A DNA stretch of 64,000 nt from Kurthia populi (GTDB taxonomy: Bacteria; Bacillota; Bacilli; Bacillales_A; Planococcaceae), in the NCBI RefSeq assembly GCF_042686175.1, contig NZ_JBHUOR010000044.1, positions 1-64,000 on the forward strand, in the 5' to 3' direction. Position numbers and translations under genes: made by a program. This document shows positions 9,899 through 17,897 of this stretch, one piece after another. The notes beneath the pieces are model-generated. The model saw only the letters and a program-made list of their open reading frames with translations, ran no database searches and had not been told where the DNA came from. Positions within the stretch are counted from its first letter, which is position 1, and each line of letters opens with the position of its first letter.

Positions 9899-9965
9899 CT
9901 TATTATACGCGTTTACTAACCTAGTACCGCACGTACTGAAAAAGTAAACGCGTATAATGAATAAG
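9899..9965 (-). promoter_or_regulatory. Long palindrome with promoter-like sequences before rsmH
   Basis: Arms 9902-9917 and 9943-9958 are a perfect 16-bp inverted repeat (AGTAAACGCGTATAAT and its complement). The 25-nt loop contains a second hairpin, AGTAC-cgcac-GTACT. Each arm carries TATAAT, one per strand; the minus-strand copy sits about 30 nt from the rsmH start codon and could be its -10 box, although no good -35 is visible. It could be an operator, a cruciform or a leader hairpin. Confidence 0.5.
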
Positions 9966-10240
9966 TGAAACATCGTACAGCAATATATTCCCCAATACCC
10001 CTATTTTCAAAAGCTATTTTGAAAAAATATACCGTTAACCCTATAAACTATCCCACTTTATACAGTAAATGTACCACATTCGTCGTTTTTACTCTACAAA
10101 ATCCTGTATAATTGTGCAAAATTCCAAAAAAATAAGCATTTAATCCCTATTAAAAGATTATAATATGATAAATTTCACATTGATACCTTAAAAAAGTAAT
10201 TAATATTATGCTTTTATGCCTTTTAGGACGTTAAAAATTA

Positions 10241-10269
10241 AAAAAAGATGCTATCAAAGCATCTTTTTT
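10241..10269 (-). terminator. bshC terminator
   Basis: Hairpin GATGCT-atcaa-AGCATC flanked by an A-run and a T-run, directly after the bshC stop codon. Confidence 0.8.
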
Positions 10270-10273
10270 AGTG

Positions 10274-11872
10274 TTATAAATAAACAATTTGATGACGACC
10301 ATCAATTGTATACGGTAATGTCAGTAAATCATCTACTAATGTCATACCATAGTCATTTAAATATGGATACGGTGTATACGTACGTTCTTGGAAGCCTCCA
10401 AGTGGTAATAAATCACGTTCGATATCTCCAAAGCGACGCATCGCCACATCATGTTTCATTAATACTTCTTGCTCAATCTTACGCATCATAAAATCAAGCT
10501 GTGATTTATGGAAGTTTAAGTTTTTATCAACGAGCGTATTAACATGTAAATCATTCGCAATTAAATGCTCATGCAATGCTGCATATTGTTTTTCAATTAA
10601 ACGTTTTGTTGTTTCAAGCGTTTGCTGTGCTTCTTTGTCATATACTTGCGCTTTAAAGCTTTCGCGTAAGTCGTCTACTTTTCCTTCTAACGCATCTTTT
10701 ACCGTTAACTGCAAATCATCAAGTAGCGCCTGTGTATGTGATGTTACCATCGTAATATTTAAACGTGGTGTGAATACCGGTACTTTCATGCCTAATGTCT
10801 CAAAACCCTCTTTCAGCGTTGACCAATAAGCAAGCTCACCAGGTCCCCCAACAAATGATAGTACTGGAAGCACCATATCTTGCATCATTGGACGTGTCAC
10901 TACATTATTACTGAAGTGGCCCGCCGCTGCTTGTTGTTTCATTTCATCTACTGTGAAGTGAACATTCGCCGCATGATTTAAAAACTTACCATCCTTACGC
11001 ACTAATAAGTAGCGTGCGCCGTCCTCTGTGTAAAATAAGTTTGCCGCATCTTCTGTAGCACCGATTGGCATTGGATAGCCAAGTTCGACCAAATGCGCTT
11101 CACGCGCTGTAACAACTTTGGCGATTTCTTCTGAATGGTCGATTAATCGTTCAAAATAGGGTGCTTCGTATGCGCGTAGCTTTTCATCCGCCGCATCCAG
11201 CATTAATAAGCCATACTCTTTAAATAACCCGTGCATTAAGCGTACAAAGAAGTCTGTAAATGTCGTTGTTTGCTCAACTTCCGCTAACACGCTCGCTAAT
11301 AAATCTTTCGTGTACGCTGTTTCGCCAAAGGATGCAAAAATTTCTTTCACCCATTCCGTTAATGCCACGCGGTCAAGCACTGTATACGATGCCTGTTTTT
11401 TATGCTTCGTTTTTTCACCAAAATTCACTTTATGTAATGTGCTTGTGAATGTATGGTTAATTTCATCGATATCATGATCTTCCCCAGCAATCCAAAAGAC
11501 TGGTACAACAGGTACACCGAGTTTTTCACGCTGCTCATTAGCTAAGACGATGACCGTAATCGCTTTATGTACAGAATAAAGCGGTCCTGTTAATAACCCA
11601 GCTTGCTGTCCACCAACAACGGCTACCGCATTCTCTTCTAATTCTTTTAAATGTTGCTCATCTTTTGGTGATAAGCCATATGGCGCCATAAAGTCGCGGA
11701 TAATGTCGGCTAACTCCTGACGACGCACGGGATGATTTTTTAAATCATTCAGACGTTGTTCAAACGCTTCTTGTGTTTGTTCATAATGGAAAAAGGCTGC
11801 TACATCCCCTTGTTGTTGATAACTATTTAATAAAGGGTTTGTTGCCTTTAACTCAACTTGTTCCAATCTCAT
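10274..11872 (-). CDS. bshC: Bacillithiol biosynthesis cysteine-adding enzyme BshC
   Basis: Adds cysteine to GlcN-malate in the last step of bacillithiol synthesis, the low-molecular-weight thiol of Bacillales. Length is 532 aa, typical. Family segments seen include VVGGQQAGLLTGPLYSVHKAI, VFWIAGEDHDIDEINH and VLPVLSFVGGPGELAYW. The C-terminal third is helical and coiled-coil-like. In Bacillus subtilis this family (yllA) also lies beside the division cluster. It is monocistronic, with its own terminator. Confidence 0.95.
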   Translation of the reverse strand: MRLEQVELKATNPLLNSYQQQGDVAAFFHYEQTQEAFEQRLNDLKNHPVRRQELADIIRDFMAPYGLSPKDEQHLKELEENAVAVVGGQQAGLLTGPLYSVHKAITVIVLANEQREKLGVPVVPVFWIAGEDHDIDEINHTFTSTLHKVNFGEKTKHKKQASYTVLDRVALTEWVKEIFASFGETAYTKDLLASVLAEVEQTTTFTDFFVRLMHGLFKEYGLLMLDAADEKLRAYEAPYFERLIDHSEEIAKVVTAREAHLVELGYPMPIGATEDAANLFYTEDGARYLLVRKDGKFLNHAANVHFTVDEMKQQAAAGHFSNNVVTRPMMQDMVLPVLSFVGGPGELAYWSTLKEGFETLGMKVPVFTPRLNITMVTSHTQALLDDLQLTVKDALEGKVDDLRESFKAQVYDKEAQQTLETTKRLIEKQYAALHEHLIANDLHVNTLVDKNLNFHKSQLDFMMRKIEQEVLMKHDVAMRRFGDIERDLLPLGGFQERTYTPYPYLNDYGMTLVDDLLTLPYTIDGRHQIVYL

Positions 11873-11952
11873 AGTCGCTCTTACTCCTCTTCGAATGTTT
11901 CACTCCTAGTAGCAGTATATCATTTCCTACTTTGTGAAATATATAAATGTGC

Positions 11953-12318
11953 TTACGGCATAAACAAATGCATGACCCATAACACAATATAGATAAAGCT
12001 ATATAATAAAAAGACGATGCGCCAAGTGCGCTTTAATACGCCTAAAAATTTCAGTTCTTCTTTCATGCGCCATTCAAGCGTTGTCATAAGCATTAACAAC
12101 ACAACAGCAACAATCCATGTGAGAACACCTAAATCGACATCAAAATAATTTTTTGCGAGCTGCGGTATGGAAAAAAGCAACACAAATGTTGTAATATCTG
12201 CTGCTGCACCAAATGCGCGATGGCCTTTTTTGATTAGTTTCATAAACAGAAAAACGATTAAAAAGATGCCCCATGGAAATTGGGCGCATAATTCAAAAAT
12301 TGTCGACAATATGCCCAT
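11953..12318 (-). CDS. DUF3397-type membrane protein
   Basis: A 121-aa protein with four predicted membrane segments (about 8-25, 40-58, 65-85 and 100-118) separated by short basic loops. Size, topology and position next to bshC match the DUF3397 family of Bacillales; the family name is from memory. No function is known. The ATG at 12318 is chosen over an upstream GTG that would sit inside the GGGGGG ribosome site. Confidence 0.75.
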   Translation of the reverse strand: MGILSTIFELCAQFPWGIFLIVFLFMKLIKKGHRAFGAAADITTFVLLFSIPQLAKNYFDVDLGVLTWIVAVVLLMLMTTLEWRMKEELKFLGVLKRTWRIVFLLYSFIYIVLWVMHLFMP

Positions 12319-12401
12319 TCCATCCACCCCCCTTTTTTTACCTTATGCAAGTATAATAATGTTTGAAGCTAAAATGCAAATCGAATTCAATTTTACAACA
12401 T

Positions 12402-12450
12402 AAAAAAAACGAAGACCTCTCTTGCTAAAACACGAGAAATCTTCGTTTAA
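12402..12450 (-). terminator. Terminator after the enoyl-CoA hydratase-like gene
   Basis: An imperfect stem pairs AAACGAAGA (from 12407) with TCTTCGTTT (ending 12448), with an inner TCTC/GAGA step. It lies about 10 bp beyond the stop of the gene at 12460. Confidence 0.7.
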
Positions 12451-12459
12451 AACCATGCA

Positions 12460-13230
12460 TTATTTTTTGTTTTTTGATAGAAAACGATCGACTGCTGCTA
12501 AATGCGGCTCTTGCTCCCAAAGTAGTGAACATGTGGCCACCTCTTGTTGAATACGTGTATAAAGTCCGGCATTTTTCCACTTACGAATCTCCATCTCTTT
12601 GTACGCCTTATGGACACCTGGCTCCACTTTACGCATATCCTCAATAAATTCTTCAAGAGCATTTCGAGGCTCCCCCTCAAAGACGCGCATTGCCCAGCCA
12701 ATATCATATAGTTGCTGTGCAGGATATGTTTTCGCATCTACTAGCATTTTGAGTGCGCGGTCATGACGCAGCCCGCGCTCAAATAAGTACGTTCCGCCAC
12801 CCCAACCGGTCGTAATGGCAAGTGTCCCTTGAATAAAGCCACATTTCGCTTCGGCAGCCACGAGACGGAAATCACAAGCTGTAGCAATCTCACAGCCGCC
12901 CCCTACTGCTGTGCCATTAATTAATGCGATTGTCGGTACAGGAAGTGTCGCCCATTCATATAATAGTTCTGCCATCTTCGACAACATGCTTGACGCTTGT
13001 TCTGCCGTCGTCAGCGTATGAAACTCAGATAAATCCCCACCTGAGCAAAATGCGCGGTCTCCCGTGCCTGTAATGACTAAAAAACGTACTGTATCATGTG
13101 TATGTACATAATCAATTACTTCACGGAAGCCATCCATCACGTCATCATTAATTGCATTACGACGTTCTGGACGGTCAATTGTAAACGTTAAAACGCCATC
13201 TACTTCCTCAAAAAAATACCCCTTTGTCAT
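12460..13230 (-). CDS. Enoyl-CoA hydratase/isomerase family protein
   Basis: Crotonase-fold protein of 256 aa acting on acyl-CoA. The N-terminus contains the family strand GVLTFTIDRPERRNAI. Oxyanion-hole segments DRAFCSGGDLSEF and NGTAVGGGCEIATACDFR are present. One usual catalytic Glu position is GWGGGTYLFERGL here, so hydratase activity cannot be assumed. It stands alone and has no fatty-acid oxidation neighbours. The start at 13230 has GGGTGATAGAG upstream; a GTG three codons earlier is possible. Confidence 0.85.
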   Translation of the reverse strand: MTKGYFFEEVDGVLTFTIDRPERRNAINDDVMDGFREVIDYVHTHDTVRFLVITGTGDRAFCSGGDLSEFHTLTTAEQASSMLSKMAELLYEWATLPVPTIALINGTAVGGGCEIATACDFRLVAAEAKCGFIQGTLAITTGWGGGTYLFERGLRHDRALKMLVDAKTYPAQQLYDIGWAMRVFEGEPRNALEEFIEDMRKVEPGVHKAYKEMEIRKWKNAGLYTRIQQEVATCSLLWEQEPHLAAVDRFLSKNKK

Positions 13231-13327
13231 CTCTATCACCCTTTGTTTATTTTTTCGGAAACATACCTGTATAATAGCAATTTAATAAGAAAGTTGGCAA
13301 TAGTGGAAAATTTTTACGTCCTATGAT

Positions 13328-13370
13328 AAAAAAAGAACGTAGTACCGATTAACAGATACTACGCTCTTTT
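13328..13370 (-). terminator. Second terminator downstream of rpmF
   Basis: Stem arms AAAGAaCGTAGTA and TACTACGcTCTTTT with A- and T-rich flanks. It is about 120 bp past the rpmF stop, in the gap before the gene at 12460. The rest of the gap (13240-13480) holds a short palindrome CGGGTCAGACCCG and a GT-dinucleotide run, and no gene. Confidence 0.6.
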
Positions 13371-13425
13371 ATGTGTGTGTGAAACTAGATTTTTTCCATG
13401 AATTACCGGGTCAGACCCGATATTA

Positions 13426-13462
13426 AAAAGGCCGCCAAAGAGCCATGGTCTCTCTAGCGGTC
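13426..13462 (-). terminator. rpmF terminator
   Basis: On the minus strand, GACCGC-TAGAGAG pairs with CTCTTTG-GCGGC and is followed by CTTTTT. It starts about 20 bp after the rpmF stop. Confidence 0.8.
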
Positions 13463-13483
13463 TCTCTCAGTTGAAAACTGAAA

Positions 13484-13657
13484 TTATTTGCTGATAACTT
13501 CTTTACCTTTGTATGAACCACAAGCTTTACATACGTGGTGAGCAAGTTTTAGTTCGCCACAGTTAGGGCAAGCTACCATACCCGGTACAGCTAATTTGAT
13601 GTGCGTACGACGTTGACGTTTCGCAGTTTTAGAAGTTCTTCTAAATGGTACAGCCAT
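13484..13657 (-). CDS. rpmF: 50S ribosomal protein L32
   Basis: Small zinc-ribbon ribosomal protein of 57 aa. It starts MAVPFRRTSKT, the family signature, and has zinc ligands CPNCG and CKACG near residues 30-46. The ATG at 13657 sits 8 nt after GGAGG; the GTG nine bases earlier overlaps the ribosome site. It follows yceD by about 20 bp, the standard yceD-rpmF pairing. Confidence 0.97.
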   Translation of the reverse strand: MAVPFRRTSKTAKRQRRTHIKLAVPGMVACPNCGELKLAHHVCKACGSYKGKEVISK

Positions 13658-13680
13658 GAATGGCACCTCCTTACAGATTC

Positions 13681-14211
13681 TTATTCATCTGTTTGATCAA
13701 AAAATTTAGCTAAATTAGCTAATCTTGGATCTACTTTTTTTTCGTCATTTTGTTTCTGACGAGTCAAATCTTCTTCCGACATAATCGACCAATGATCGTT
13801 TTTCGGATTCATAATTTGTGCATCTTCCTTATACACTTGCATTGGAATCTCTAATAAAATTAGTTCTTCCAATACAGGGTCGACATGGATAACATCGCCC
13901 TCTACAGGGTGAATATTATCTTGTTCATCATGACCAGCCATATCTCCCCAGCGGAAAATTTCCACCATGTCGATGTCGATTGGGTAAATGACGTCTTCCC
14001 AAGTTCGCGCACAAGGAAGCGTTAGCGTCGTCGTCACGCGAAAATGACAATTCATTTGCTCTGAACCGAAAGTCGCTAAACCTTCGACATGTACAGGAGC
14101 AATTGTGCGAATGTCGCTATTGCGTTCCATTACGCTATCCAGTTGAACATCAGCGTTCACTGGCATCCCGCTTTGGCGATATTTCGATAATTGTGGGATT
14201 GCCCATTTCAT
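13681..14211 (-). CDS. yceD: YceD/DUF177 family protein (YlbN)
   Basis: A 176-aa protein of the DUF177 family, linked in other bacteria to 23S rRNA or L32 maturation. It has the central VEGLATFGSEQMNCHFRV region and an acidic C-terminal half. The conserved C-terminal segment KVDPRLANLAKFF is recognisable. The start MKWAIPQLSKYR at 14211 follows GAGGTG; the frame is open further upstream, but that stretch overlaps the tmcAL start region and has no ribosome site. It is cotranscribed with rpmF and divergent from tmcAL. Confidence 0.93.
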   Translation of the reverse strand: MKWAIPQLSKYRQSGMPVNADVQLDSVMERNSDIRTIAPVHVEGLATFGSEQMNCHFRVTTTLTLPCARTWEDVIYPIDIDMVEIFRWGDMAGHDEQDNIHPVEGDVIHVDPVLEELILLEIPMQVYKEDAQIMNPKNDHWSIMSEEDLTRQKQNDEKKVDPRLANLAKFFDQTDE

Positions 14212-14340
14212 ATATATTATCACCTCAAGACAACAAAATTGATTATATAATGTGAATAAATAGATGTCAAGATATTTTCTTGTCACTACTCTCAAAGTCG
14301 GCTTATAATCATTAATAGTTAGTATAAACGGAGTGATTCT

Positions 14341-15519
14341 ATGAATGCAACAGGTATAATTGTTGAATATAACCCTTTTCATAACGGGCACCTACATCAT
14401 ATCAAACAATCGCGTAATTTAACAGATGCAGATATCGTAATTGCCGTGATGAGTGGCCACTTTTTACAACGTGGCGAACCAAGCTTTGCAGACAAGTGGC
14501 TGCGAACAGAAATGGCGCTTCAAAATGGCGCAGATATCGTCGTTGAATTGCCCTATGCGTTTGCGACAGCACCAGCAGTCGATTTTGCAAAAGGTGGCGT
14601 GGCACTTTTAGCGGCCTTAAAATGTCGTGCCCTGGCATTTGGTAGCGAACAAGGGCAAATCGAGCCTTTTTTAGCCACTTACGACGCGATAGAGGGCGAC
14701 AATGCCACTTTCCAGAAAAATGTACAGCACGCCGTCAAAAGCGGTCTAAGCTATCCTAAAGCCTTAAATTCAGCCTACAGCCAAATGACCACAAAAAATA
14801 ACGGTTCATTTGCCGGTTTGACACAGCCAAATAATATTTTAGGCTATCACTATGTCGAACAAATTTTCAAACAAAAAAGTGCCATGCAAGCCGTGACCAT
14901 TCCACGTATTGCATCGGGCTATCACGATCATATTTTAGCCGGCACGACGATTCAAAGCGCTACAGGCATTCGAGAAGCTGTTTTTGACGGCAGCTTACAA
15001 GATGTCGAAGCATTTATGCCGGCCAGTAATTTTTCATTATTACAGCAGGCAACGCTTATGAACTGGGATGTTCTTTATCCTACGCTGCGTTATATGCTAC
15101 TGCGTTTAAGTCCTTCTGAAATCGCGGCCCATGCCGAGGTCACAGAGGGCATTGAATATTTATTGCAAAAAGCTGCGCGCACAAGCGACACCTTTACGCA
15201 GTTTATGACACGTATTAAATCAAAGCGCTACACATGGACGCGCCTACAACGGATGCTCACACATATTTACACCGGCTTTACGAAAGCACAGCTAGTCGAG
15301 GCAAGTATGCCACACTACATTCGCCTACTCGGCATGACGGAAAATGGTCAGCGCTATATTTCGGCACATAAAAAAGAATTTACGTTACCACTTGTCAGCC
15401 GCGTTGCCGCGTTTGATGATCCGATGCTTTCGCAAGATTGTAAGGCAACAGATTTATATTGCCTTGCACAACAGCGTGCACCGGGTGAAGATTTTAGACG
15501 TCCACCCATTCGAATTTAA
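14341..15519 (+). CDS. tmcAL: tRNA(Met) cytidine acetate ligase TmcAL (YlbM)
   Basis: Forms N4-acetylcytidine at the wobble position of elongator tRNA-Met from acetate and ATP. The nucleotidyltransferase HxGH motif is in GIIVEYNPFHNGHLHHI at the N-terminus. MSGHFLQRGEPSFADKW and GSEQGQIEPF are typical of YlbM. Length is 392 aa, normal. A ribosome site GGAGTG lies upstream. The gene is divergent from yceD and its 3' end abuts a dispersed repeat at 15527. Confidence 0.93.
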   Translation: MNATGIIVEYNPFHNGHLHHIKQSRNLTDADIVIAVMSGHFLQRGEPSFADKWLRTEMALQNGADIVVELPYAFATAPAVDFAKGGVALLAALKCRALAFGSEQGQIEPFLATYDAIEGDNATFQKNVQHAVKSGLSYPKALNSAYSQMTTKNNGSFAGLTQPNNILGYHYVEQIFKQKSAMQAVTIPRIASGYHDHILAGTTIQSATGIREAVFDGSLQDVEAFMPASNFSLLQQATLMNWDVLYPTLRYMLLRLSPSEIAAHAEVTEGIEYLLQKAARTSDTFTQFMTRIKSKRYTWTRLQRMLTHIYTGFTKAQLVEASMPHYIRLLGMTENGQRYISAHKKEFTLPLVSRVAAFDDPMLSQDCKATDLYCLAQQRAPGEDFRRPPIRI

Positions 15520-15526
15520 CGATGTT

Positions 15527-15663
15527 AAAGAGGCTTTGATATACGTGTAAAAAACCGCTCCTATGAGCATAAGAAAAACCGGAACCGCGTTTTAGTGCGG
15601 TTTCGGTTTTTCGTTGCGAACGCGGCAAAAAGAAAATGATATGTTTTGTCCGAGTCTCTTTTT
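15527..15663 (+). repeat. Dispersed hairpin repeat, copy 1
   Basis: Member of a three-copy family (others at 30936-31075 and 58781-58920). It starts AAAGAGGCTTTGA and ends GAGTCTCTTTTT, forming terminal inverted repeats. The core is GAGCATAAGAAAAACCGG, then a GC-rich hairpin AACCGCG/CGCGGTT-like, then TTTTTCGTTGCGAACGC. It fills the whole gap between the converging tmcAL and ylbL genes and overlaps the ylbL stop codon. It probably also serves as a bidirectional terminator. Confidence 0.85.
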
Positions 15664-16714
15664 AATTAGCTTCTTTTAAATTTTTTAAATAGTTAAGTGC
15701 ATCCGCAGCCGTTTTCACCGGAACAATTTTCATGTCCGTATTAATTTTTTCGGCTTCTGCTTTTGCTTCATCGTAATTTGATTCGATTTTAAGCTTTGGT
15801 GCGACTTTTTTATACACCGAAATATCATCATCTGGTGCAAAGAAAATATCAGCGCCCGCTTTATCTGCCGCAATGACTTTTTTATCGATGCCACCGATGC
15901 GACCAACCGTGCCATCCTCATTCATCGAGCCCGTCCCTGCGATATCATGCCCTTTCGCTAAGTCACCAGGTGTTAATTGATCAATAATTTCAAGTGTAAA
16001 CATCAGGCCCGCCGATGGACCCCCAATGCTCTCAGAATCGATTTTTACTTTTGGATTTGTCGTAATGGATTTACTATCTGTAAACGAAATGCCGACCCCA
16101 ATGCGACCATCCGCATCCGGAATTTTTTTTAATGTGACATTCTTTTTCATTATTTTACCATCACGCTTAAAAGTTAACTTCACCTGGTCACCTTTGTCTT
16201 TTTTCGCAATGTAATCCGATAACTCGCCACTTTTCACTAATTTTTTATGGTCGATTTTCATCACTTCATCGCCAACTTCTAAAATACCATCTGCGGCACC
16301 TTTTTTAACGACCGATGCCACGTAAATGCCATCATAATTCACTTCATAATCTTTTCCTGTTTCTTTAAAAGCAACATACTTCGCATTAAACTGGGAATCG
16401 CTCATTAAATGGAGCTGACGTTCATTGTATTCCTTATTGGATTCATTATCGCCAAGCACTTCTTTTTCTGTCATGATTTCCTGCGTATCATTCAGTTTGG
16501 CATACACATATGTAAACGGTGTTGCAACTGCCATCGATACCGTCATCATATTTAATTTACCAGGGCCCGGCTCATCGCCGTTCTCTACTTTTACATAATC
16601 TGATAACTCATAGGCATTTCCCGGCTTCATGATGTAATAATGTAGTGGGTACATAAAGCCAAATGCCAAAATCGCAATGACTACAAGCCACGCGAAAAAA
16701 CGTTTTTTATTCAT
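15662..16714 (-). CDS. ylbL: PDZ and Lon-type membrane protease YlbL (SepM-like)
   Basis: Membrane-anchored serine protease of 350 aa. One N-terminal membrane helix (about 7-26) precedes a PDZ domain (about 120-205, with GIYVASVVKKGAADG). The C-terminal Lon (S16) domain has catalytic Ser in ESIGGPSAGLMF and Lys in GGIDKKVIAADKAG. The streptococcal relative SepM processes competence pheromone, and YlbL of Bacillus has been linked to DNA-damage checkpoint control. It lies next to coaD; the ylbJ and ylbK genes found between them in Bacillus subtilis are absent. Confidence 0.93.
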   Translation of the reverse strand: MNKKRFFAWLVVIAILAFGFMYPLHYYIMKPGNAYELSDYVKVENGDEPGPGKLNMMTVSMAVATPFTYVYAKLNDTQEIMTEKEVLGDNESNKEYNERQLHLMSDSQFNAKYVAFKETGKDYEVNYDGIYVASVVKKGAADGILEVGDEVMKIDHKKLVKSGELSDYIAKKDKGDQVKLTFKRDGKIMKKNVTLKKIPDADGRIGVGISFTDSKSITTNPKVKIDSESIGGPSAGLMFTLEIIDQLTPGDLAKGHDIAGTGSMNEDGTVGRIGGIDKKVIAADKAGADIFFAPDDDISVYKKVAPKLKIESNYDEAKAEAEKINTDMKIVPVKTAADALNYLKNLKEAN

Positions 16715-16828
16715 TTGATGGCCCCCTCTCTGTCGTGTAAGACGTCTAATCTGTCATTATGTTACCGCTTTTTCATACTTTTCTACAACAAAAAAGACTA
16801 CCACGTTCACAGCAGTAGCCTCATCGCT

Positions 16829-17317
16829 TTATTTCGTTATGTTGAATTTTTCAAGAAGTGCATCTTCAATAATTTGTGGCACAAGCCCATGGATATTCCC
16901 ACCGTACTGCGCCACCTCTTTGACAATGCTTGAGCTTAAGAATGAGTACTCATTCTTTGTCATAATGAAAAATGTCTCGATATGTTTATCTAAGAATCGG
17001 TTCATTGATGTAATTTGCATTTCATACTCAAAATCAGATACTGCGCGTAAACCCCTCACAATCGCACTTGCATTTTTGCTTTGTGCATAGTCTACAAGTA
17101 ACCCCGCCGATTGTTCAATGCGTACATTCGGAATCTCCTTTGTCACTTCACCAATTAACGCCATACGCTCATCCACTGTGAAAAGCGGTTTTTTTGATGA
17201 ATTGTTTAATACCGCAACATAGACAATATCAAATACTTCTGCTGCTCGTTTAATAATATCTAAGTGGCCGTTTGTGACCGGATCAAAACTTCCAGGTACA
17301 ACTGCAATTTTCTCCAA
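16829..17317 (-). CDS. coaD: Phosphopantetheine adenylyltransferase CoaD
   Basis: Fourth step of coenzyme A synthesis, transferring AMP from ATP to 4'-phosphopantetheine. The nucleotidyltransferase motif PGSFDPVTNGHLDII is at the N-terminus. The second motif region is RGLRAVSDFEYEMQ, and TKNEYSFLSSSIVKEVA follows. Length is 162 aa, standard. It follows rsmD by 1 bp, the usual Firmicute pair. Confidence 0.97.
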   Translation of the reverse strand: MEKIAVVPGSFDPVTNGHLDIIKRAAEVFDIVYVAVLNNSSKKPLFTVDERMALIGEVTKEIPNVRIEQSAGLLVDYAQSKNASAIVRGLRAVSDFEYEMQITSMNRFLDKHIETFFIMTKNEYSFLSSSIVKEVAQYGGNIHGLVPQIIEDALLEKFNITK

Positions 17318-17318
17318 C

Positions 17319-17882
17319 CTATTCCCCTTCTTCCTCTAAGCGATAAAACGAAATAATCGTACTACCGTATTTTTCTTCACGATATTTCGTAAACGTCGCC
17401 ATTTGGTCTGGCAAAACGAGTTGATTATCGTGTTCACACACTATAATACCATCTTTTGTCACGACATTGTTTGCAATAATGTCCTCGACCATTTTGTAAT
17501 AGCTATGCTTTGCGTAAGGTGGGTCTAAAAAGATTAAATCCGCTTGGATTTCACGTTTAATTAGGAGTTTTAAAGCGCGTGTTGCATCATTACGATACGC
17601 TTCTGTGACATCCTCATAGCGGCATTTCTCAATATTTTCTTTTAAGTTTTGGTAGGCTTTGCTATCTTTTTCGATAAAGATGGCTTTATCCATACCACGG
17701 CTTAATGCCTCGATGCCTAAACCACCGCTACCAGCAAATAGGTCTAGCACCGTACCGCCATCAAAAAATGGACCTAAAATGTTAAATAGTGATTCTTTTA
17801 CTTTATCTGTTGTTGGACGCGTTGTATTGCCGTTGACAGCTTTTAACGGCATACCTTTGCGTTCTCCTGCGATTACTCTCAT
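17319..17882 (-). CDS. rsmD: 16S rRNA (guanine966-N2)-methyltransferase RsmD
   Basis: SAM-dependent methyltransferase acting on G966 of 16S rRNA. It starts MRVIAGERKGMPL, has the SAM loop VLDLFAGSGGLGIEALSRG and the catalytic motif DPPY in IFLDPPYAKHSY. Length is 187 aa. It directly precedes coaD (1 bp gap) and follows an exported protein gene by 15 bp, so all three are likely one operon. Confidence 0.96.
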   Translation of the reverse strand: MRVIAGERKGMPLKAVNGNTTRPTTDKVKESLFNILGPFFDGGTVLDLFAGSGGLGIEALSRGMDKAIFIEKDSKAYQNLKENIEKCRYEDVTEAYRNDATRALKLLIKREIQADLIFLDPPYAKHSYYKMVEDIIANNVVTKDGIIVCEHDNQLVLPDQMATFTKYREEKYGSTIISFYRLEEEGE

Positions 17883-17897
17883 AAATTTGATCCCTCA

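Larger units (their letters stand above)
9874..10273. other. 400-bp gap upstream of rsmH, no mraZ
   Basis: No open reading frame with a credible start and ribosome site is visible here. The stretch is AT-rich. It holds a long palindrome near rsmH (9899-9965) and the bshC terminator at its far end. I looked for the DNA-binding repeats of MraZ (spaced TGGG units) and saw none. Confidence 0.7.

Noticed and set aside
9874..10240. Possible mraZ remnant upstream of rsmH
   Set aside because: No frame resembling MraZ and no TGGG-type repeats were seen; only a palindrome and AT-rich sequence.
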